Assembly: GCA_002350805.1 (NCBI GenBank) | Contig: DEFO01000040.1 | Span: forward strand, 4,981 to 28,271 | Length of the DNA stretch: 23,291 nt | Reading direction: 5' to 3' | Source of the DNA: Prevotella sp. UBA2850 | GTDB taxonomy: Bacteria > Bacteroidota > Bacteroidia > Bacteroidales > Bacteroidaceae | Part shown: one piece after another, positions 1-6,042 of the stretch | How the letters are laid out: each line of letters starts with the position of its first letter | Position numbering within the stretch: the first letter of the stretch is position 1 | The notes under the pieces: generated by a model | What the model saw: only the letters and a program-made list of their open reading frames with translations | Databases searched by the model: none | Told to the model about the DNA's origin: nothing | Program-made: the position numbers and the translations under genes

Positions 1-146
1 TCCATCGTGCAGTCCTGCAGGAACTGGCCATCCTTGTAGCAGTACATGCAGTAATCTTTGTTCTTACTACCGTCGGCATTAGTGCCGAGGACCTCTTCTG
101 TTAGCGGCATGCCGCAACTCTGACAAAATTTCATTTTTTCATTCAT
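1..146 (-). CDS. Small zinc-ribbon protein, partial (C-terminus outside window)
   Basis: The reverse strand from the ATG at 146-144 stays open to the window edge and gives 48 residues. They contain two cysteine pairs, C8-x2-C11 (in FCQSCGMPL) and C33-x2-C36 (in YCMYCYKDG), plus C46. This spacing and the VLGTNADGSKN stretch between the pairs match the small putative zinc-ribbon family (Zn_ribbon_2 type) that is frequent in Firmicutes and Bacteroidetes. The fold would bind one or two Zn ions. No reaction or partner is known to me for this family. It is followed in the genome by the GNAT gene upstream on the same strand, 134 bases away, with no clear -33/-7 promoter in between, so the two may share a transcript. 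A second in-frame Met at residue 5 is a possible alternative start. Confidence 0.8.
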   Translation of the reverse strand, partial: MNEKMKFCQSCGMPLTEEVLGTNADGSKNKDYCMYCYKDGQFLQDCTM

Positions 147-280
147 ATTTTAACACTTTTGTTTATTTGATATTATAGTACTTTCTTTACACCAGGAATC
201 ATCCTCAGCAACCAGGTGAGCATACTTTCAGATTGTCCAGATATAAAAGCCGTTTCATTCTTTGTTTCTAATTTCCAGTC

Positions 281-904
281 TCAATACCCTAATTGTCCTG
301 GCAGACGGAGTTTTTCCTTCTCCGGAAATGTTGCCTCGTAAGCCTCGAAGGCCTCTGGGTTCTCGTCGGCCACGAAATAGCCCTTGGGAGGACAATAGGT
401 CCCCTCACGATTGCCCCAATGGCCAGGAATCAACTCTTGGGCAAGGAAATAAGGAACTTCAGAATCCCGCGGCTCAGCATGATAATGGATGTTCAGCTTG
501 CTGGCGAGGTCGAAGCCTGCGTGACTATAGAACTCGATATTACCTTCCATCTGTAGCAGGCCGATGCCCATTTCTTTAGCCTTCTCCAAAGCATATTGCA
601 GTAGCTTAAGACCATAGCCTTTGCGCTTGTAGTCGGGGTGGATGCTGATGGGACCGAATGTCCATGAAGGAAAGTTGGTTCCATCATCAAGAATAATCTC
701 AGCCTTCGAAAACATCACATGGCCGATGATTTTATCGCCTTCCTCCATCACCAAATCAAGCTCAGGGATGAAATCAGGATTGGTTCTATACTGATTGAGC
801 ACATAATGTTCTGTGCATCCAGGACGATAGACATTCCAGAATGCCTCTCTCGTAAGGTTCTCTACCTCACGATAGTCTTTTGGTTGTTCTAAACGAATGT
901 TCAT
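281..904 (-). CDS. GNAT family N-acetyltransferase
   Basis: This 207-residue cytoplasmic protein has the GNAT fold signature. Motif A is residues 86-100: a beta strand ending in ISIHP, then the acetyl-CoA pyrophosphate loop KRKGYG (93-98) and the helix LKLLQYALEKA. The later segment EFYSHAGF (124-131) is the usual GNAT motif B end, where a Tyr often acts as general acid. Members of this class move the acetyl group of acetyl-CoA to an amine. The acceptor is not predictable here; the C-terminal 70 residues (ELIPGHWGNREGTY onward) resemble those of YhbS-type acetyltransferases. The start is supported by a well-formed promoter 32-62 bases upstream. The gene appears to be a separate transcription unit from the beta-barrel gene before it. 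Confidence 0.88.
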   Translation of the reverse strand: MNIRLEQPKDYREVENLTREAFWNVYRPGCTEHYVLNQYRTNPDFIPELDLVMEEGDKIIGHVMFSKAEIILDDGTNFPSWTFGPISIHPDYKRKGYGLKLLQYALEKAKEMGIGLLQMEGNIEFYSHAGFDLASKLNIHYHAEPRDSEVPYFLAQELIPGHWGNREGTYCPPKGYFVADENPEAFEAYEATFPEKEKLRLPGQLGY

Positions 905-935
905 TGTTCAACTTTGATTTTTATTATTTCGACAG

Positions 936-966
936 CAAAGATACATATAGTTGCAGAATCTGCAAA
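936..966 (-). promoter_or_regulatory. Bacteroidetes-type primary sigma promoter of the GNAT gene
   Basis: Reading the minus strand, TTTG (966-963) is followed after exactly 19 bases by TATCTTTG (943-936), matching the Bacteroidetes consensus TTTG-N19-TAnnTTTG. Transcription would start near 930, giving a leader of about 25 bases before the ATG at 904. The promoter sits in the 81-base gap after the beta-barrel gene, so the GNAT gene can be expressed independently of it. Confidence 0.7.
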
Positions 967-985
967 ATTTCCAGGCATATTCTTA

Positions 986-3349
986 TCACATTCTTGCCTT
1001 CTGTTTCTCGCCGGCACCGGAGCCACGATACTTCGAGCGGGCTTCGTTGAATTTCCAGACAAGGTCGATGAGGAATGTGCGGCGGGCGGGATTGTGAACG
1101 GTCAGTTCGCGGAAGCCGTAAAGGGTGGCATCGGTCTTATTGGTGTTGAAGATGTCAACGCAGCGAACATCGAGGGTCAACAGTCCGAGACGGAGGAGAT
1201 TGAAGTCGCGCTGGATGCCAAGTTCGACATTAAATCTGTTGGAGATGATGCGATTGTTGTTGTAGTCGCCCTTGTTGGCCCATTGGGCTGCAGCATGCAG
1301 ACGGAAGGCCTTCGGCAGTTCGATGTCGTTCTGCCAGACGAACGTGAGGTACGGACGGGTCAGTGTCAATACAGAACCATCAGCCGTTGGCGACTTGTAG
1401 TTCTGGAACAACGCGAAGGCATACCACATAGGATGCCACTTGCCGATGGTGGGCATAGCTGAGAGGTTGACGGAGAATTGGTCGTAGTCATCGGCACTGT
1501 TAATGGGTCGCGCGAGGCTAACGAGGGGATCCTCAGAACCGGGGAAAGGTTCGGTTGACATAGTGACGACATCCTTGTTGCGGCCGTAGTTCAGTGAGAG
1601 GTTCGCCCACTTGTAACTAGCATTCAGTACGATGCTGTGCATGTAGGTTGGCTTCAAGTAGGGGTTTCCACTTTGGTAGGTGTAACGGTTAATGTAGATC
1701 GTCGAGCTGGTGAGGTTGGCGTAGGCCGGGCGCTGGATGTCGCGACGATACGACAGGCTCAGTTGCATCTTTCCTATGGGAGCGGAGATGGTGGCGGTGG
1801 GGAACCAGTCGCCGTAGTCACGGCACACCTCGTCCTGACGCTTGCCAAAATCGAAGTAGTCGTTGGTCAGGTATTCATAGCGCAGACCAGCCTGGGCAAA
1901 CACTTTACCGAACTGCCGGCCATACTCGACGAAGGCCGCAGCCGACTTCTCGTTGATTTCCGTGTCGGTGGCTTTCACAGGCACATAGTCGGAAGTCTGG
2001 AATGTGTAGGCATCCGTGCGGTGATTGTAGCTGTACTCGCCACCAACGGAGAGGTTACCCTTCAGTATGGGATAACTGAAGATAAGTTTCGAGGCCCAGA
2101 AATTATTGGCGCTGTTGGTATTGCTCTCGATGGTACGATTGACAGGGGCTGCGCTGACAAGCGTAGTCTGTTCCGTCGTGCTGCCTGGCGTCTTGGTGTC
2201 GTCGAAGAGTCCGTCGATGTTCAGGTCGATACCCAACTGCCCCACCTTACCGTTATAATAGACGTTGAAAATGTGCTTCTTGATACTTTCGTCCTGCCAG
2301 ATGTAACTCGCAGAGTGCTCTGTCAGGATACCGTTCTCGAACATGTCCGTCAGGTAGTCACCCTTCGTCTCACCGCTGGGCGTGCGGTCGTATTTGTAGT
2401 AGGCGCCAAAAGTGTGGTTCTCGTTGACCATATAATTCAACTGCAACTGTGGCGACCATGCGTGCCAAGGATGTCTGATCTCCTGGGTGGAGTGACCCGT
2501 CACCTGATTCGGACCAACATAGTAAAGCATATCATTGACCTGTAAACCCTTATAGTGATTATAGGTGCCTACCCAGAACGATCCCGTCACGTCAAGCCCG
2601 CCCGTACGGTAGTTAGCGGTGAAATTGTCGTTCAGCGAACCGCCGTACTGGTACATGAACTGCGTGCTGTTCTGGAAACTCAGACCCTCGCCCTGCGCCT
2701 TTTTCAGCGTGATGCGCACGACGGCCTTTACCGAGGCAGCATAGCGGGCACCAGGGTTCTGCACCACATCTACATGCTGAATCTGGTCGGAGCGCAGACG
2801 AGAGAGTTCCTTCATGTCCTGCACCCGTCGGCCGTTGATATACACCTCAGCATCGCCACGTCCCAGCACTTTTACACCGCCGTCGCGCTCAGCCTCAAGC
2901 GACGGAATCTTCGAGAGGGCATCGTTTATCGTTCCGGCTTTCTCCAATATCGTACCAGCGACGGTGGTGCGCATGGCGTCACCCTTCACATGGGTCTTCG
3001 GCAGCTGGCCCTTCACGACGACCTCGCTGAGCAGTTGGGTGTCCTCCTTCATCTGGATAGTCAGGTTCTGGCCCGCATTGATATATAAGGTCTGGTAGCC
3101 CACGCTGGTCACCTTGAATAGCCCCTGGTTGACGTCGGTCACAATCTTAAACACACCGTCCATGTCCGTCATCGCTCCCTGTACGAAAGCCGAGTCAGGC
3201 AGCGACAGCAACACCACATTCACATAGGGCATCGGCTCGCCCTTCTCGTCAATCACTCGTCCGCCCCAGTCCTGTGTCTTGGCTTGGGCTGTCATCGTCA
3301 TCATCATTAATGCCATGAAGGCTGTTATCCTAAAAACAATCTTTTTCAT
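986..3349 (-). CDS. Outer-membrane beta-barrel protein (TonB-receptor-like, with regulatory and plug domains)
   Basis: The start at 3349 gives 787 residues; an upstream in-frame ATG at 3379 would give 797. I prefer 3349 because it yields a clean signal peptide (MKKIVFRITAF... ending in TAQA) and because the context GATATGAA is shared with three other starts in this window. The mature protein begins with a carboxypeptidase-regulatory-like beta sandwich (about 26-105, GRVIDEKGEPMPYVNVVLL), then a plug-like domain (about 107-216, with SEVVVKG, NDALSKIPSLE, VYINGRRV and NPGARYAA), then a long beta-barrel of the OMP_b-brl_3 type up to the C-terminal FLIDLVWKFNEARSKYRG. Such proteins resemble SusC but are shorter, have no SusD partner and have unknown cargo. 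The gene follows the LiaF-like gene by 60 bases and may be co-transcribed, but a candidate ECF-type promoter lies directly before it. Confidence 0.88.
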   Translation of the reverse strand: MKKIVFRITAFMALMMMTMTAQAKTQDWGGRVIDEKGEPMPYVNVVLLSLPDSAFVQGAMTDMDGVFKIVTDVNQGLFKVTSVGYQTLYINAGQNLTIQMKEDTQLLSEVVVKGQLPKTHVKGDAMRTTVAGTILEKAGTINDALSKIPSLEAERDGGVKVLGRGDAEVYINGRRVQDMKELSRLRSDQIQHVDVVQNPGARYAASVKAVVRITLKKAQGEGLSFQNSTQFMYQYGGSLNDNFTANYRTGGLDVTGSFWVGTYNHYKGLQVNDMLYYVGPNQVTGHSTQEIRHPWHAWSPQLQLNYMVNENHTFGAYYKYDRTPSGETKGDYLTDMFENGILTEHSASYIWQDESIKKHIFNVYYNGKVGQLGIDLNIDGLFDDTKTPGSTTEQTTLVSAAPVNRTIESNTNSANNFWASKLIFSYPILKGNLSVGGEYSYNHRTDAYTFQTSDYVPVKATDTEINEKSAAAFVEYGRQFGKVFAQAGLRYEYLTNDYFDFGKRQDEVCRDYGDWFPTATISAPIGKMQLSLSYRRDIQRPAYANLTSSTIYINRYTYQSGNPYLKPTYMHSIVLNASYKWANLSLNYGRNKDVVTMSTEPFPGSEDPLVSLARPINSADDYDQFSVNLSAMPTIGKWHPMWYAFALFQNYKSPTADGSVLTLTRPYLTFVWQNDIELPKAFRLHAAAQWANKGDYNNNRIISNRFNVELGIQRDFNLLRLGLLTLDVRCVDIFNTNKTDATLYGFRELTVHNPARRTFLIDLVWKFNEARSKYRGSGAGEKQKARM

Positions 3350-3381
3350 ATCCTTAAATAGTTGATTATATTTGTTCATTT

Positions 3382-3408
3382 GACGTAGTATCGCCTAAAA
3401 AAAGTTGC
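3382..3408 (-). promoter_or_regulatory. Candidate ECF-sigma-type promoter before the beta-barrel gene
   Basis: On the minus strand GCAACTT (from 3408) is followed after 16 bases by CGTC (3385-3382). This layout matches the AAC...CGTC form typical of ECF (extracytoplasmic function) sigma promoters. Transcription would begin about at the first ATG (3379), which favours translation from the second ATG (3349). The assignment rests on motif and spacing only, and no ECF sigma gene lies in the window. Confidence 0.35.
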
Positions 3409-3409
3409 A

Positions 3410-3976
3410 CTAATTCTTGATATCCACACCGCCAAAGAAATTGCTGGCAATGATGTGGATGGTTGGGGCCTTCAGGTCGATGGTGTGTGTGGCATGATTG
3501 CCCACACCCCCGATGAAACTTTGGCTTTTTACCTCCACATTGACCGTCGTGGGCACCATGAGTTCGATGCCGCCACAGAAGGTGTGGATGTCGATCACCT
3601 CGTCTTCAGTAATCACGGCTTCGCGCAGATCCATACGGATGCCACCGCAGAAAGCATCGAGCCGGGCACCGTGGAAGGCCTCACCATGATAGACGTACTC
3701 GTCGCCCCCATAGTGCACTGAACAGCAGATACGCTTGCCGTCCTCGCCGATGGGCAGCGGGCGCTGCAGCCATTGGTCGGGGTCGCGGCGGTAGCTGTCG
3801 ACAATCAGATTGACACCAACGTAGAGCACCACGAAGATGTAGAAGTAAGTGGCCCAGGGACTATCTGTAATGTTGGCAAACCAGCTCCAATGGATCAGAC
3901 CCCAGACGGTTGCCAGTTTCAGCAGACTGGCCACAATGAAAATCATTCCGATAATTGTTCTTGGTTTCATCATCAT
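3410..3976 (-). CDS. LiaF-like membrane protein with C-terminal glycine-repeat beta domain
   Basis: This 188-residue protein has two predicted transmembrane helices (about 6-27 and 41-60) joined by a short loop, then a soluble domain. The soluble part holds four spaced repeats, FCGGI (109-113), FCGGI (133-137), FIGGV (154-158) and FFGGV (180-184), each following a beta strand. This is the pattern of the LiaF/YvqF C-terminal domain (cell wall-active antibiotics response family) and of related polymer-like beta folds. LiaF proteins repress envelope-stress signalling in Firmicutes; in Bacteroidetes the role is not established to me. Three ATG codons stand in a row at the start, so the exact initiation codon is uncertain. 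The gene is divergent from a LytTR regulator, which probably controls it, and lies 60 bases before the beta-barrel gene. The two adjacent cysteines at 84-85 are unusual. Confidence 0.75.
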   Translation of the reverse strand: MMMKPRTIIGMIFIVASLLKLATVWGLIHWSWFANITDSPWATYFYIFVVLYVGVNLIVDSYRRDPDQWLQRPLPIGEDGKRICCSVHYGGDEYVYHGEAFHGARLDAFCGGIRMDLREAVITEDEVIDIHTFCGGIELMVPTTVNVEVKSQSFIGGVGNHATHTIDLKAPTIHIIASNFFGGVDIKN

Positions 3977-4011
3977 GTTTCTTTAAGACATTTATTGCAA
4001 GATTGCTGTCG

Positions 4012-4043
4012 CAAAATTACAACGAGCGGTTTGTCCCTCCAAA
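4012..4043 (-). promoter_or_regulatory. Promoter of the LiaF-like / beta-barrel cassette
   Basis: On the minus strand TTTG (4043-4040) is followed after 20 bases by TAATTTTG (4019-4012), a full match to the Bacteroidetes -33/-7 consensus. The start point would be near 4005, leaving a leader of about 29 bases before the ATG at 3976. Confidence 0.65.
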
Positions 4044-4144
4044 ATTCTGGGATATTCTGCATGGTTTTGTGACGAATGGATAGAAAAACGAAGAGCGGCA
4101 GCATTTTTTTCACTCTCCCCTCTTCACTTTTCACTAAAAAATTG

Positions 4145-4152
4145 TATTTTTG
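4145..4152 (+). promoter_or_regulatory. -7 box of the LytTR gene, almost touching the start codon
   Basis: TATTTTTG at 4145-4152 fits TAnnTTTG and ends only seven bases before the ATG at 4160. No TTTG -33 box is visible 19-21 bases upstream. If used, the transcript would begin at or within a few bases of the start codon. Confidence 0.45.
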
Positions 4153-4159
4153 CCAACGT

Positions 4160-5005
4160 ATGGACCAAGGAAGAAAAGAGACTATCAGAATCCGTTTGGC
4201 CAGCACTACATTCACCATGGTGGCACTGGCTGTGTTCAAGCCCTTCGGACTTGATGCGTGGCAGTGGCAGGCATACGTCCATCTGGCGGTCATCTGGCTG
4301 ATAGGTTTCTCGATATGTATGATATCCGACATCATCCTGAAATATATCGTCAAGATGCCGAGGTCGTACGAGAAAGGTGCCGAATACATCATCCGCCGCA
4401 ACCTATGGTTCCAGCTCATCAACACGCCGCTAGTGGCACTGGCCATCTGTCTCTATCGCCAATTTGCCATGAGCGACAAGGTAGGAAGCAACCTGTTCTC
4501 CCTTACCAACTTCGTCGAAACCCTCTTCATCATTGCCTTCTGCTCTTTTGCCATTGGGCTCTACTGGCGCTTCAAGTTCCGCAGCAGGTATCTGGCAATC
4601 GAACTGGAAGAGACGCGACAACTGAATGAGCAATTGAAGGAGATGCAGGAGAAAGAGAAGCAGCAGACCCTCCTTCTTACCGGCACAACCAACGAATCCG
4701 TCAGGCTCGAAATTTCCCACCTATTATATATAGAGGCCGTGGGCAACTATGCCAAGGTCTGCCATCTGCGCAATGGCCAGATGCATCACGACATGCTTCG
4801 TTCCACCATGAAACAGATGGAGGAAGCCCTCCTTCCATATCCGACGATTGTCCGTTGCCATCGCGCCTTTCTGGTTAATCTGGGTCAGGTTGAGCAAATC
4901 ATCTCACATTCCGGCTCAACCCAGCTTCTCGTCAATCACTGCCACGAATCACTCCCAGTCTCGCGCAGTAAAATGGCGCTGATAAAGGCAGCCATCAAAG
5001 GCTAG
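4160..5005 (+). CDS. Membrane-anchored LytTR-family transcription regulator
   Basis: From the ATG at 4160 the protein has 281 residues. Four hydrophobic helices (about 15-32, 40-60, 84-101 and 118-136) are followed by a charged coiled coil (145-170, rich in E, K and Q) and a LytTR DNA-binding domain (about 178-278). The LytTR signature is clear: LLYIEAVGNYAKV, the central STMKQMEEAL, the RCHRAFLVNL segment that closes the fold, and PVSRSK near the end. There is no receiver domain, so this is a one-component membrane regulator rather than a two-component response regulator. The longer reading from 4076 adds an unlikely N-terminal extension that would run across the -7 box and was not chosen. 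Divergent placement from the LiaF-like gene suggests it controls that gene and possibly itself. Confidence 0.85.
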   Translation: MDQGRKETIRIRLASTTFTMVALAVFKPFGLDAWQWQAYVHLAVIWLIGFSICMISDIILKYIVKMPRSYEKGAEYIIRRNLWFQLINTPLVALAICLYRQFAMSDKVGSNLFSLTNFVETLFIIAFCSFAIGLYWRFKFRSRYLAIELEETRQLNEQLKEMQEKEKQQTLLLTGTTNESVRLEISHLLYIEAVGNYAKVCHLRNGQMHHDMLRSTMKQMEEALLPYPTIVRCHRAFLVNLGQVEQIISHSGSTQLLVNHCHESLPVSRSKMALIKAAIKG

Positions 5006-5020
5006 TCATTGTCTGTCCTC

Positions 5021-5058
5021 AAGTGAAACATAATCTATGAAGTGAAACATACTCTATG
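5021..5058 (+). repeat. Tandem 19-bp repeat that includes the AraC-gene start codon
   Basis: Two adjacent 19-base units (5021-5039 and 5040-5058) differ at a single base. Each reads AAGTGAAACATAMTCTATG, where M is A in the first and C in the second. Both end in ATG. The second ATG starts the AraC gene; the first opens a two-codon frame (ATG AAG TGA). It could be a regulator binding site, a translational control element or a recent slippage duplication. Confidence 0.9.
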
Positions 5059-5958
5059 ATTAATAAGAAAGACGGATTCCAAGGCGAGCGTTCCGTGGTA
5101 CTGCCGCCGGTACTCATTGAGCGACAAGAACACGATGCGCTGACGTCAAGCCTGTTCATTACCGACATCGGGTTCTATCCCAATGCCGAGCACCACCATC
5201 GCATCCGCCACCAAGCCATCGACCAGTATGTGCTCATCTACTGCGTCGAAGGCTCCGGCTACTACGTGCTCGACGGCAAGCGCCACGAGGTCAGGAAAAA
5301 CCAGTATTTCATCCTCCCCGCAGGCAAGCCCCATGAGTATGGCACCACCGAGGGCGACCAGTGGACCATCTACTGGCTGCATTTCCGCGGCAGCCACGCC
5401 CATATCTATGCCGAGGGAGCCACCCTGCCGCAAGACATCAACATCGCCGTCAACTCGCGCATCAAGGAGCGCATCGACATCTTCGACGAGATACTCTCAA
5501 CCCTCTACCGAGGCACCGGCATGGAAGACCTGCGTTATGCCTCGAGCCTGCTGCACCACTTTCTGGCTTCGATGCGCTACCTGCAACAGTTCCGCAGCGC
5601 CAACGACAGCAGCCGTGGGCGGGGCACGATAGAAATCACCGAGGCTGCCATCCACTTCATGCAAGAAAACATCGAGAACCGCATTACCATGGACGATGTG
5701 CTACGCTATGTGGGCTACTCGCAAAGCCATTTCTCTACTGTGTTTAAAAAGAAAACCGGACAGAGTCCGCTCGCCTATTTCAACCATCTGAAAGTTCAGC
5801 ATGCCTGCGAGCTGCTGAAGAAAACCGACCTCAAGATAAACCAAATTTGCTATAAAGTAGGCATAGAAGACTCGCTCTACTTCTCGCGCCTCTTCTCGAA
5901 AACCATGGGCATGTCTCCTACGGAATACAGGAAAGCAAAAACAAAAAATCGTCCATAA
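5056..5958 (+). CDS. AraC-family transcription regulator with N-terminal sugar-sensing cupin
   Basis: The 300-residue protein has an AraC-type ligand/dimerisation domain in residues 30-180. Its cupin marks are HHHRIRH (46-52), GSGYYVLDGKRHEV (66-79), FILPAGKPHEY (85-95) and WTIYWLHFRG (103-112). The C-terminal 100 residues form a double helix-turn-helix: the first around MDDVLRYVGYSQSHFSTVFKK and the second around INQICYKVGIEDSLYFSRLF, ending in the family signature MSPTEYRK. Such proteins usually activate carbohydrate genes when the sugar binds the cupin. The gene lies 84 bases before the GH2 gene and in the same direction, so it is the obvious candidate activator of the downstream locus. 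This differs from the hybrid two-component or SusR-type regulators that often control Bacteroidetes loci. The start overlaps a tandem repeat. Confidence 0.92.
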   Translation: MINKKDGFQGERSVVLPPVLIERQEHDALTSSLFITDIGFYPNAEHHHRIRHQAIDQYVLIYCVEGSGYYVLDGKRHEVRKNQYFILPAGKPHEYGTTEGDQWTIYWLHFRGSHAHIYAEGATLPQDINIAVNSRIKERIDIFDEILSTLYRGTGMEDLRYASSLLHHFLASMRYLQQFRSANDSSRGRGTIEITEAAIHFMQENIENRITMDDVLRYVGYSQSHFSTVFKKKTGQSPLAYFNHLKVQHACELLKKTDLKINQICYKVGIEDSLYFSRLFSKTMGMSPTEYRKAKTKNRP

Positions 5959-5999
5959 GAAAAAGAAAAAAGTCTATATCCCCATTATATATTTCTCCA

Positions 6000-6007
6000 T
6001 ATCTTTG
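6000..6007 (+). promoter_or_regulatory. -7 box of the GH2-SusCD-GH30 operon, with possible activator half-sites upstream
   Basis: TATCTTTG at 6000-6007 fits the Bacteroidetes -7 consensus and leaves a leader of about 30 bases, A-rich and carrying a doubled ACTAACC (6023-6036). No TTTG -33 box is present at the expected place, as is common for promoters that need an activator. Just upstream, TATATCCCCAT (5975-5985) and TATATTTCTCCAT (5988-6000) look like two imperfect direct repeats that an AraC-type protein could use. The operator part is tentative. Confidence 0.5.
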
Positions 6008-6042
6008 CATGCGAAAAAAAACACTAACCACTAACCAAAGAT

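Noticed and set aside
1637..2545. A 302-codon plus-strand frame inside the beta-barrel gene
   Set aside because: It is antisense to conserved barrel sequence, has no promoter or domain, and its composition is that of a complementary-strand shadow.
4076..4159. Longer N-terminus for the LytTR regulator
   Set aside because: The 28 extra residues overlap the -7 box and do not resemble the family's N-terminus; the start at 4160 fits better.
5021..5058. A CRISPR-like or integration-site repeat
   Set aside because: There are only two direct units without spacers, no cas, integrase or tRNA gene nearby, and the repeat is part of a start region.
5959..6042. A terminator after the AraC gene
   Set aside because: The region is A-rich but I found no stable inverted repeat followed by T; read-through into the GH2 gene is possible.
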